From assembly GCF_009295825.1 (NCBI RefSeq), contig NZ_WHKF01000005.1, positions 1-64,000 of the forward strand: a DNA stretch of 64,000 nucleotides, written 5' to 3'. Position numbers and translations under genes: made by a program. This document shows, piece after piece, positions 35,616-43,831 of this stretch. How positions within the stretch are numbered: the stretch's first letter is position 1; every line of letters starts with the position of its first letter. The DNA is from Marinifilum sp. N1E240. Its GTDB lineage: Bacteria > Bacteroidota > Bacteroidia > Bacteroidales > Marinifilaceae. The notes beneath the pieces were generated by a model. That model saw only the letters and a list, made by a program, of their open reading frames with translations, did no database searches and had not been told where the DNA came from.

Positions 35616-36071
35616 TTATTTGAAAATTGTTCTCGAACCAAATGCTCTAAAACCAATGAGTATGGAAACGCACCCACTCTCAAGTTCAACTTTCGTTTCA
35701 TCTTCTGGAATCAATACTCTAATGATAAAATCATCTGTGCTTTCTACCATAAAATCCCATAAGTTTGTGTAATCTTCATCAGAATTGTCGTAGAGTAAAT
35801 TGTATTCGGTATCGAACAGTTGAAATTGTAAATCTCCAAGATTATCCTCTCCCTTTACTAGAATTCGATATTCTTGATCTTTGTAAAAAGTAAGCTGTAA
35901 TTCGGCAGTTTCTCCTTGCGATAAAACAGCACTATTCAATTGCCCGTTAAATGTATAAGGTGATAATTGCGGAATGCATTCCTTTTTGGTGTACTCGTTA
36001 CATTGCGCTACCAAACCGATAGGTAAAGCAAATATACAGAGTAGTAATATTGTAAGTTTAGTTATCTTCAT
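35616..36071 (-). CDS. Small exported protein, unknown function
   Basis: A 151-residue protein with a signal peptide ending near GLVAQC (about residue 23). The mature part is beta-rich with the pattern of a pre-peptidase-type (PPC-like) domain: LSQGETAELQLTFYKDQEYRI, then FQLFDTEYNLLYDN and FIIRVLIPEDE. Three Cys could form disulphides. It lies 25 bp after the lipoprotein gene at 36097-36993 and is likely cotranscribed. Confidence 0.65.
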   Translation of the reverse strand: MKITKLTILLLCIFALPIGLVAQCNEYTKKECIPQLSPYTFNGQLNSAVLSQGETAELQLTFYKDQEYRILVKGEDNLGDLQFQLFDTEYNLLYDNSDEDYTNLWDFMVESTDDFIIRVLIPEDETKVELESGCVSILIGFRAFGSRTIFK

Positions 36072-36096
36072 AAGTAGTGAGTTTTGAATCCAACAA

Positions 36097-36993
36097 TTAC
36101 AGTTCGGTTAGTTTGGTTCTAATTCTGTTATTGATTTCAGTAATTTCCTGTATGGTTTTATTTGAAGCACTTAGTGTTACTTTATTTTGAATAATAGTTT
36201 TACCATTTTTCGATTTTAAACTTGAAGGTGTTTTTTTAACTTGTTCAATTTCTCTGAATTTAGCATCTAGTAGTTTTAAATCGGGTAAAATTTCGTTCAC
36301 TTTTTTATTGTTACGATATTGACTTAATAGTCCAATTAAATTTTTAACTGAATGTTTTTGTTGGGCTATTAAGCCTATCATTTCTTTTTGCGGATCTTTT
36401 AAATCGATAATATTTGTTGCCAGATATAAGGTTTCAATCCAACCTCCAAATACAATTAAAGCAGCTGTTCCTCCCCGTTGATTTTCTTTTAAGTAGCTAT
36501 CAGATTTTGTAAATGTTTCAGAAATAATGTTTAACAACGAATCCTGATTTTCAATATTTTCTTCTACCCTGCGGGCAGTGTATTTTTCCTGTTCTTCCGG
36601 TATTCCCAATTCTCGAGTAAATTTCTTTATTACGGCAAGATATCGGGCTGCGTCCTGAAATTGTTCGTAAATTCGGATATAACTTAAATCGGCACCGTAT
36701 ATTCCTATATTAATTGCAATATCAGCTTGTGATAAATAGTTGTCTGCATTATTTACCGAATTCATTAAATCTGGCTGGTATGGCAGCTTCATTTTTTTCA
36801 TTATTTCGGTAACTTCTATAGGACTAGGAACATTGTAAAAAAGATTCTTAACCGTTCCAAACTTTTGAGGTTGAGCTGTATTTATAGCCGACTCTCTTTC
36901 ATTTGCAGGTTTGCTATTTTGACAAGCATAACTTAAAAGTGAATTAATAAAAATCAGTATGAAACAGATTATTCTGAATGAGTATTTAAACAT
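36097..36993 (-). CDS. Helical lipoprotein, unknown function
   Basis: A 298-residue predicted lipoprotein with a signal peptide and lipobox LLSYAC (Cys24). After a short Asn/Pro-rich linker the rest is mainly alpha-helical, without motifs I recognise. The segment around DIAINIGIYGADLSYIRIYEQFQDA recurs in unnamed Bacteroidota lipoproteins. It is the first gene of a two-gene unit with the exported protein at 35616. Confidence 0.65.
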   Translation of the reverse strand: MFKYSFRIICFILIFINSLLSYACQNSKPANERESAINTAQPQKFGTVKNLFYNVPSPIEVTEIMKKMKLPYQPDLMNSVNNADNYLSQADIAINIGIYGADLSYIRIYEQFQDAARYLAVIKKFTRELGIPEEQEKYTARRVEENIENQDSLLNIISETFTKSDSYLKENQRGGTAALIVFGGWIETLYLATNIIDLKDPQKEMIGLIAQQKHSVKNLIGLLSQYRNNKKVNEILPDLKLLDAKFREIEQVKKTPSSLKSKNGKTIIQNKVTLSASNKTIQEITEINNRIRTKLTEL

Positions 36994-37166
36994 AATAAAT
37001 AGATTTTCTCTTTTGAATAGATTTGTAAGAAACTTAAAGTTATACTTTTACCTATAATAAGCAAACAAAAAAACAATATATTACCACATCTGTAAAAAAC
37101 ACTCAAAATCTGGAAACAAATGATCCTTTAGACCGTAAACGGTAAGTTAATTAAAAGGAAAATGTC

Positions 37167-38456
37167 ATGAGAATTGGAATATTAATTGGTCGCATTGGTG
37201 GAGTTGATGGTGTTGCATTGGAAACAGAAAAATGGATTAAGGTATTTCGAAAAATGGGACACGAAGTGTTTACTTTATCGGGACAATTTGAAGAGAGAAA
37301 ACTAGATCCTGATTTTGAAACTTTGGTTCCTGAAATGTCATTTTTCTCTCCAGAAGGTTTTTGGGGACAAAAAAAAGCCTTTCATTTTCCAGACAATAAT
37401 CTATCGGAATTATTAGAGCATATCCATTTTTATGCTGATTTAATTGGTGATAAGATTATAAATTGGGCAAGAGAGCATAAAATTGAGGTTTTGGTTTCTG
37501 AGAATGCTTCTGCTTTACCTGCTCATCTGGAAATGGGTTTAGGAATTAAAAAGGCAATTTCTATTCTTGGAATTCCTACTATAACTCATGACCATGATTT
37601 TTACTGGGAGCGAGGGGATAGATATTTATCACTTTATCCAGAGGTGAATAAAATTGTAGAAGAAAATTTTCCTTTGCGCTTGCCGAATGTATTTCATGCC
37701 GTTATTAATACTTATGGGAAAGATACATTGACAGAACGATTTAATAGAAATTCAATTGTTGTTCCAAACGTTATGAATTTTGATTTGCCTTTTGGAGAAA
37801 TTAATGAAACCAATATCAATTTGAAACGGAATATTGGACTTCAAAAGGAAGATTATATTCTTGCACAGGTTACACGTATTGTTCGAAGGAAAGGGATTGA
37901 AACGGCAATTCGACTGATACATATGTTGGATGATTCCAGAGCAAAATTGGTCATTACTGGAAATCATTCCGATGATGAGGGTAATATGTACTACAATGAA
38001 TTAATTGACCTGATTCACGAATTGAAATTGGAAGGTCAGGTAATGTTTTCATCACACATTATAAAGAACAATAGAAGACAAATTGAAGGAAGTAAAGCGT
38101 ATTCTTTGTCGGATGCTTATGCGCATGCTAAAGCAAGTACTTATTTTAGTACTTATGAGGGATTTGGGAATGCTTTTATCGAATCAGTATTAGGTAAGTG
38201 CCCAATTTTTGTAAATAATTATAAACCTGTTTATTGGCCAGATATTGGTAGTAAAGGGTTTAGAACAGTTATGCTTGAAAACAATGAGATTACAGATCAG
38301 GCTTTGGCTGAAATGAAAGAGATTCTTCATAACGAAAAACTAAATCGCGAGATTGGAGAGTTTAATTACGAACTTGGTAGAAAGTATTTCTCTTTCAGTA
38401 CTTTAGAAGAAAAACTAACAGAGTTATTAGATTTGGCTGTAAAATATAGAGGATAA
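37167..38456 (+). CDS. GT4-family glycosyltransferase
   Basis: A 429-residue GT-B fold glycosyltransferase. The N-terminal domain has RIGILIGRIGGVDGVALETEKW, and HDHDFYWERGDRY lies before the hinge. The C-terminal domain has LAQVTRIVRRKGIETAIRLI and the GT4 donor-site signature STYEGFGNAFIESVLGKCP. The GGVDGVALE start recalls enzymes making mannosylglucosylglycerate-type solutes, but acceptor and product cannot be assigned. It has no glycan gene cluster around it. A TAGATTTG element lies about 140 bp upstream. Confidence 0.8.
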   Translation: MRIGILIGRIGGVDGVALETEKWIKVFRKMGHEVFTLSGQFEERKLDPDFETLVPEMSFFSPEGFWGQKKAFHFPDNNLSELLEHIHFYADLIGDKIINWAREHKIEVLVSENASALPAHLEMGLGIKKAISILGIPTITHDHDFYWERGDRYLSLYPEVNKIVEENFPLRLPNVFHAVINTYGKDTLTERFNRNSIVVPNVMNFDLPFGEINETNINLKRNIGLQKEDYILAQVTRIVRRKGIETAIRLIHMLDDSRAKLVITGNHSDDEGNMYYNELIDLIHELKLEGQVMFSSHIIKNNRRQIEGSKAYSLSDAYAHAKASTYFSTYEGFGNAFIESVLGKCPIFVNNYKPVYWPDIGSKGFRTVMLENNEITDQALAEMKEILHNEKLNREIGEFNYELGRKYFSFSTLEEKLTELLDLAVKYRG

Positions 38457-38467
38457 ACCAAATTGGT

Positions 38468-39274
38468 TTAAATTAGTATTTTTAATGAACTATCTGGAGT
38501 GAAGCGTTGAAGCTTAAAATCAATACCACTTAATAAATTTAAACCTGGCTTTTTCCCTATTTCAATACTTCCTAAGTCAGAATCAAGACGAAGATGTTTT
38601 GCCGGATTTAAACTTCCCCATTTTAATAGTTCTTCAAATTCAATTTGAGGATATTTTTCTTGAAGGTATTTCATCTCATCAAATACAGAGAGTAATTTGT
38701 GCGTTTGCAATGATCCGGTACCAATACAGAAGCGACTATTATTTTTAGCAATATTTTTGATGAATTTAACTGTGTGTTGATTGATAAGAACTGGCGAGTG
38801 ATCTTTTTCATCGACAGTATTCAAAGATGCTTTCAAATCAAATTTAAAGTTTTCAACGCCTACATTCCTAAATTGAATTTTTGATTTTGCTTTTAAATTT
38901 TCATTAGTAGCAGTAGGATAAAAATCAGCTGCTCCTTTGGTTCCAAATGCTTCTAAATGATTGATACCTCTTTGAACAGAATTTGTATCTGGAAGCAAAC
39001 TAGATGTTTTAAGTTTTAAACTTTCAGCAAAATTATCTTCTATGCAATCTAAAAAGTCATGTATTGTGAATATACTCCAGGATAACATACAAAAAGCATC
39101 TACAAATCCGGGAACTATAATTCCACCGTAAAATTCTAAATTCTGAATTTCTTTTAACTGTCCCTTGGTATCAATTAAGTCAACAATACGATTATCATTA
39201 TCAAGAACTATAATGCCATTTTTAAGTGGTTTTGAACTTAAAGGAAAGACGTAATTTGCAGTTACCTTTCTCAT
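38468..39274 (-). CDS. Amidohydrolase-like protein lacking metal ligands
   Basis: A 268-residue protein with the two ends of a metal-dependent amidohydrolase but not its active site. The start resembles the beta domain leading to PGFVNAHCH; here it reads PGFVDAFCM, so both His of HxH (positions 61 and 63) are lost. The catalytic Asp region reads CIGTGSLQT with Gly at about 187. The end SLNPAKHLRLDSDLGSIEIGKKPGL is family-typical. About 100 residues of barrel are missing. It overlaps the DUF4296 lipoprotein gene by 4 bp (ATGA), so it is translated with it. A structural role is possible. Confidence 0.65.
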   Translation of the reverse strand: MRKVTANYVFPLSSKPLKNGIIVLDNDNRIVDLIDTKGQLKEIQNLEFYGGIIVPGFVDAFCMLSWSIFTIHDFLDCIEDNFAESLKLKTSSLLPDTNSVQRGINHLEAFGTKGAADFYPTATNENLKAKSKIQFRNVGVENFKFDLKASLNTVDEKDHSPVLINQHTVKFIKNIAKNNSRFCIGTGSLQTHKLLSVFDEMKYLQEKYPQIEFEELLKWGSLNPAKHLRLDSDLGSIEIGKKPGLNLLSGIDFKLQRFTPDSSLKILI

Positions 39275-40104
39275 CTTTTTATTTCTTTAAGACTTTGAAA
39301 GTTTAAATGACGATCAATTTCACGCTCCAATTCAAGACTATCTGGTTTTATTTCGGGATTGTATATTTTAATGTTTTTTATTTCATAGTCTTGTGTAAAT
39401 TGTTGCAAATCATTGTCCCAGGAAAATATATTCCCTTTTAATGTAGTGTAGGTAGTGTCGGGATATTCAAGTTGTATGGAATAATTTCTAAAAATAGAGT
39501 CTCGAGTAATTTTCAATGGCTCAAAATGAACTTCTTGAGGTCCGTTTAATGTGTCATTTTTCCAGAATGAAGCAGTCATCTGAGGATTCTCAGACTGATC
39601 TTTTGAGAAGATTCGAATATCTGCAGAAACTGTATAAATTCCTTTTTGATTTACAAGAATAGAAAAATCGAATTGTGGTTTGCCATTTTTTGGAACTATG
39701 TAATGTGTCTTTTTTCTCCACAAATTAACGGTGTCTTGTTCTAACTTTGCATTTTTAATGTCAATACGATATTGAGTCTCCAATCGATTTAGAGAATCAA
39801 TTACAACATCATAAATTTTGGTGAAGTTATTTGCGTTATCGGCATAATAAGCAATGCAAGAATCGAATTCCGCTTTGTTTAAGTTGTATTTTTTATAAAT
39901 AGAATTGTAGTAATAGCTAGGTCGGTGATTATTTCCTGATCGATAAATGTTTTGAGCAGATAAAATTCCGTCAGCCATATGAATGTCAATCAATAGCTTT
40001 GTGAATTCCTCTTTATTTAGTTTTGGTTTCTCTTTTTTCGTTTCGGTGCATGAAATGAAAAATACCGTAAATACAATACTTACAATCAGAAAGAATTTAT
40101 TCAT
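39271..40104 (-). CDS. DUF4296 lipoprotein
   Basis: A 277-residue lipoprotein with lipobox VFFISC (Cys19). The N-terminal 100 residues match DUF4296: KLNKEEFTKLLIDIHMADGI, then YYNSIYKKYNLNKAEFDSCIAYY. The second half is a beta-rich domain without a name. Function is unknown. Coupled by a 4-bp overlap to the degenerate amidohydrolase gene downstream, a partnership I recall with intact amidohydrolases in related genomes (not checked). Confidence 0.78.
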   Translation of the reverse strand: MNKFFLIVSIVFTVFFISCTETKKEKPKLNKEEFTKLLIDIHMADGILSAQNIYRSGNNHRPSYYYNSIYKKYNLNKAEFDSCIAYYADNANNFTKIYDVVIDSLNRLETQYRIDIKNAKLEQDTVNLWRKKTHYIVPKNGKPQFDFSILVNQKGIYTVSADIRIFSKDQSENPQMTASFWKNDTLNGPQEVHFEPLKITRDSIFRNYSIQLEYPDTTYTTLKGNIFSWDNDLQQFTQDYEIKNIKIYNPEIKPDSLELEREIDRHLNFQSLKEIKR

Positions 40105-40130
40105 CGAAAATTTGCTTTGTTAATATAGTA

Positions 40131-40138
40131 CAAAGATA
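40131..40138 (-). promoter_or_regulatory. -7 element for the DUF4296 operon
   Basis: The minus strand reads TATCTTTG, matching TAnnTTTG, 26 bp before the ATG at 40104. No -33 box recognised. Confidence 0.45.
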
Positions 40139-40173
40139 AGAAATGGAATGGTAAAGATTAATTTTGGATATGC

Positions 40174-40926
40174 TTAGATCGATTTTTTAATTTTTTTATA
40201 CAATTCAGAGGCAAATACGAAATTGTTTAAATCCTTATTATCGGTATCAAAAATTTCACTTTTATGACCTTGCCAAGCTTTGAATCCTTTACTTATAAAT
40301 AAGATATTCTCACCAATTTCCATAACCGAGTTCATATCGTGAGTATTTATAATAGTGGTGATATTAAATTCTTTGGTAATTTCCTGTATTAAATTGTCAA
40401 TAACTATTGCAGTAACCGGATCTAAACCTGAATTTGGTTCATCGCAAAATAAATATTTAGGATTTAATGCAATTGCTCTGGCTATGGCAACTCGTTTTTG
40501 CATACCACCACTAATTTCGGATGGATACAAGTGATTGGCATTTTTAATATCAACCCGGTTTAAACAGAAATTGACTCTATCTTGTTTTTCACTTTTTGAC
40601 ATATCCGAAAACATATCAAGTGGAAACAACACATTCTGTTCTACATTTAAAGAATCAAAAAGTGCACCACCCTGAAAAACCATTCCCATTTCTTTTCTGA
40701 TATCCTTTCTGCTTCTTAGGTTTAATTTTGTAAAATCGCGATCATTGTAAAATATTCCGCCAGAATCGACTTCATGCAGTCCTATAATAGATTTTAATAA
40801 AACGGTTTTTCCAGATCCACTCTGACCAATTATTAAGTTGGTTTTACCTTCTTCAAAAGTTATGGAGATATCATTAAGGACTTTTTTGTCATCAAATGAT
40901 TTATTTACCTTATCTAGTTTAATCAT
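40174..40926 (-). CDS. MlaF-like ABC transporter ATPase
   Basis: A 250-residue ABC ATPase with Walker A GQSGSGKT, signature ISGGMQKR and Walker B YLFCDEPNSGLDP. The GMVFQGGALFDSLNV segment and the pairing with an MlaE permease mark it as the MlaF type, which powers phospholipid movement between inner and outer membranes. It overlaps the permease gene by 4 bp. No MlaD or other Mla component lies in the window. Confidence 0.88.
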   Translation of the reverse strand: MIKLDKVNKSFDDKKVLNDISITFEEGKTNLIIGQSGSGKTVLLKSIIGLHEVDSGGIFYNDRDFTKLNLRSRKDIRKEMGMVFQGGALFDSLNVEQNVLFPLDMFSDMSKSEKQDRVNFCLNRVDIKNANHLYPSEISGGMQKRVAIARAIALNPKYLFCDEPNSGLDPVTAIVIDNLIQEITKEFNITTIINTHDMNSVMEIGENILFISKGFKAWQGHKSEIFDTDNKDLNNFVFASELYKKIKKSI

Positions 40927-41663
40927 TTTAAGAGAATTTGGGTAAGAATAACGTTAGCAAGAAGAATTAGAATACTACTATTTACAACAGCTTTAGTACT
41001 TGCTTTACCAACCTCTAAAGCTCCTCCTTTTACGTAATATCCATAATAGGAAGGAACTGCAGTAATTATAAATGCGAAAACAATTGTTTTAATCAATGAA
41101 TAGGAAATATAGTAAGGAATAAAACCGAATTGGGTACCATAAATAAATTCGGATAAGGGAACTGTACCTGTAAGATAACTTGCCGTTAATCCTCCTAAAA
41201 TTCCCACAAATACACTTAAAACATATAAAAATGGATTAATGAAAACTGCAGCGACAATTTTAGGTAAAATTAAATAACTGGCCGAATTGATTCCCATTAT
41301 TTCCAAAGCATCAATTTGTTCGGTAACTCTCATTGATCCAATTTCAGAGGCAATATTAGATCCAACTTTACCAGCTAAAATTAAGCCAACAATTGTGGAT
41401 GAAAATTCCAGAATCATTGACTCTCTCGTTGTATATCCAACCAAATAATCAGGTAAAAAAGGATTCATTAAATTGTATGCGGTTTGCAAGGCAATTACAG
41501 CTCCCATAAAAAGAGAAATGATCACAACAATACCAATAGAATTGATACCTAACTTGTGTATTTCTCGAATTATTTGGGTGAAAAATAATCTACCTTTTTC
41601 CGGTTTTGAAACTACTAAAATTAAGAATCTGGAGAATTTTCCTACGTGTTCAAACAAGTTCAT
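40923..41663 (-). CDS. MlaE-like ABC transporter permease
   Basis: A 246-residue inner-membrane permease of the MlaE family, with about five hydrophobic helices and the family motifs SIGIVVIISLFMGAVIALQ, GLILAGKVGSNIASEIGSM and RVTEQIDALEIMGI. It pairs with the ATPase gene that follows with a 4-bp overlap. Likely role is lipid transport for outer-membrane asymmetry. Confidence 0.9.
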   Translation of the reverse strand: MNLFEHVGKFSRFLILVVSKPEKGRLFFTQIIREIHKLGINSIGIVVIISLFMGAVIALQTAYNLMNPFLPDYLVGYTTRESMILEFSSTIVGLILAGKVGSNIASEIGSMRVTEQIDALEIMGINSASYLILPKIVAAVFINPFLYVLSVFVGILGGLTASYLTGTVPLSEFIYGTQFGFIPYYISYSLIKTIVFAFIITAVPSYYGYYVKGGALEVGKASTKAVVNSSILILLANVILTQILLK

Positions 41664-41816
41664 ATGTATTATTGTTTACGATAAAAATACAAATTATTTA
41701 TTTACCTTTTTGAATCTAATATTCTTCTAAGTAAAAGCATTTCTCTTTTTGATTTGTTTTTAGATTTCAGTATTTTAGAATATCTTATTTTTATCTGCAT
41801 ATCATTAAAAATCAAT

Positions 41817-42905
41817 ATGGATACTAACAATTATTGTGTAATCATGGCAGGCGGAGTTGGATCTCGCTTCTGGCCTTTAAGTAAAAACTTACGTCCAAAA
41901 CAATTTCTTGATATTTTAGGTACTGGAAAAACTTTAATACGTCACACTTTTGAAAGGTTTGCTTCTGTTTGTCCGGTTGAGAACTTTTTGGTAGTAACCA
42001 ATGCGATTTATAAGGATTTGGTATTAGAGCAAATTCCAGAAATGAAGGAAGATCAGGTTTTATTAGAACCTTTAAGAAGAAATACAGCACCATGTATTGC
42101 TTATGCCAACTTTAAAATTCTTAAAAGAAATCCTAATGCTTCAATAATTGTTACACCTGCAGATCATCTCATTTTAAATGAAGTGAAATTTATTGATGTA
42201 ATTAAGGAAGGAATTCAATTTGTTAAGGATGATAATAAATTATTGACTTTAGGAATGAAGCCTTCACGTCCGGAAACTGGATATGGATATATTCAGGTTG
42301 GCAAGAAACCAAATGGAGGTGAAGTAGACATATTACCGGTTAAAACTTTTACGGAGAAACCTCATTTAGACCTGGCTAAGATTTTTTATGAATCTGGTGA
42401 GTTTTTCTGGAATTCAGGTATTTTTATTTGGTCTTTAGATGCTATTCAAGAATCATTTGGTAAATTTTTACCAGATGTGAATTCTCTTTTTGATTCGATT
42501 TTGAGTGACCTGGACACTGACAAAGAACAAGAAGCCATTGATAAGATTTATCCGGAATGTCAGAACATTTCAATAGATTATGGTATTCTTGAAAAATCGG
42601 ATAATGTATTCGTTTACTGTACAGAGTTTGGTTGGTCAGATCTAGGAACCTGGGGTTCTATGTATGAGCATTCGTCTAAGGATAATAATCAAAATGCAAT
42701 TCAGGGTGAGAATGTAATGATATACGAATCGAAGGATTGTTTGATTAATGCAAAAGACAAAAAACTAGTTGTTGTTCAAGGTTTGAAAGATTACATCGTA
42801 GTTGATACGGATAAAACTTTACTGATTTGTAGAAAGAGAGACGAACAGGAAATAAGAAAAATTGTGAACGATGTAAAAATTACCAAAGGAGAAGAGTTTA
42901 TTTAG
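41817..42905 (+). CDS. Mannose-1-phosphate guanylyltransferase
   Basis: A 362-residue nucleotidyltransferase that makes GDP-mannose. The pyrophosphorylase signature GGVGSRFWPLSK...RPKQF is complete, with EPLRRNTAPCIAYA, TPADHLI, FTEKPHL and FWNSGIF following. The C-terminal isomerase domain of bifunctional ManC/AlgA is absent. The ATG at 41817 is chosen because it starts just before the first beta strand; an upstream in-frame codon at 41754 adds an unlikely hydrophobic stretch. Divergent from mlaE; terminator shared with gldN. Confidence 0.92.
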   Translation: MDTNNYCVIMAGGVGSRFWPLSKNLRPKQFLDILGTGKTLIRHTFERFASVCPVENFLVVTNAIYKDLVLEQIPEMKEDQVLLEPLRRNTAPCIAYANFKILKRNPNASIIVTPADHLILNEVKFIDVIKEGIQFVKDDNKLLTLGMKPSRPETGYGYIQVGKKPNGGEVDILPVKTFTEKPHLDLAKIFYESGEFFWNSGIFIWSLDAIQESFGKFLPDVNSLFDSILSDLDTDKEQEAIDKIYPECQNISIDYGILEKSDNVFVYCTEFGWSDLGTWGSMYEHSSKDNNQNAIQGENVMIYESKDCLINAKDKKLVVVQGLKDYIVVDTDKTLLICRKRDEQEIRKIVNDVKITKGEEFI

Positions 42906-42926
42906 TACGAACTTATTTATAAAAGA

Positions 42927-42953
42927 AAAGGACCTCATTGAGGTCCTTTTTTT
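42927..42953. terminator. Bidirectional terminator between manC-type gene and gldN
   Basis: AAAAGGACCTCATTGAGGTCCTTTT is palindromic apart from its loop, with an A-run on one side and a T-run on the other. It ends both convergent units. Confidence 0.9.
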
Positions 42954-42970
42954 ATTTTATAGAGTTTTTA

Positions 42971-43816
42971 TTAGTACTCCCAAAGATCGTGTTCGTAAGT
43001 GAAAATATCGTTCTTAATTCTCTCAGCTTCAAGCATAGAATTAATACCTACTGTATATTCACTGATACCTCTGTTGTTGTGAACGTTTGATATTTGAGTA
43101 ATAAAGCTTGCAAATTTTCTTTTCATGAAAAGATCATCAAATGAATAGCGCGCAGCATCATTGTATGGATTAAATACTTCGTGAGTTGCAAGCAATTGTC
43201 TTGCTTCAGGAAAATAAATCCAGAACAATTGTTTTTGCTGAATTCCATCCATGGCAGTATCGCCATCTTTAATGTATTCACGAATAGGGCAAATTCCAAT
43301 AATTCGAACTTGCATAGTTGATGTTTGCTTATCGAAAAACCATTGTTCTTTTACCATATAACGTTTAACGTCATCGGTGTGCATTTCACCAGCAAGAATT
43401 TTTTCTTCTAATTCTCCAGTTAATCTGTTACGTTGCATAATGGTATCCGCCTGAGCATCAAATTTTGTTTGAATTTGCTCTAAGGTCATTGGCATTTTAA
43501 ACTCATCATCATTGGTGTCGTAAGCTGTTAAACCTTCGTTTTCGATACCATACATCAACAAATCAATCAAGCTGTATCGATCATCCTGAGGAGAGGTTGG
43601 ATAATACATTGGAAGGTTCATTTTTTCTCTTAAATCAACTATCCTCCATACCAACTTCGACCACATAACATCCGATTCTCGAATGTTTGAAAATGGAATC
43701 GGCTTACGATTTTTGATATGATTCTTAGTGTAAACACTAGTTGCATTTGTTTGAGCCGACACATTTGCGGTACAAAACAAGGCAAGACCAATAATTAGTA
43801 ATAAGCTTCTTTTCAT
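42971..43816 (-). CDS. gldN: Type IX secretion/gliding protein GldN
   Basis: A 281-residue periplasmic protein with a signal peptide ending near NVSAQ (about 22). The family core is IRESDVMWSKLVWRIVDLREKMNLPMYYP, with the C-terminal LFWIYFPEARQLLATHEVFNPYNDAARYSFDDLF. GldN (PorN) forms outer rings with GldK below the outer membrane in the type IX secretion system. It is the last gene of the porP-gldKLMN operon, 15 bp after gldM. Confidence 0.95.
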   Translation of the reverse strand: MKRSLLLIIGLALFCTANVSAQTNATSVYTKNHIKNRKPIPFSNIRESDVMWSKLVWRIVDLREKMNLPMYYPTSPQDDRYSLIDLLMYGIENEGLTAYDTNDDEFKMPMTLEQIQTKFDAQADTIMQRNRLTGELEEKILAGEMHTDDVKRYMVKEQWFFDKQTSTMQVRIIGICPIREYIKDGDTAMDGIQQKQLFWIYFPEARQLLATHEVFNPYNDAARYSFDDLFMKRKFASFITQISNVHNNRGISEYTVGINSMLEAERIKNDIFTYEHDLWEY

Positions 43817-43831
43817 CGTATGTAAATTTTA

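Noticed and set aside
38468-42905. Polysaccharide biosynthesis cluster around the GT4 and GDP-mannose genes
   Set aside because: No polymerase, flippase or further transferases are present; the two sugar genes are separated by unrelated operons.
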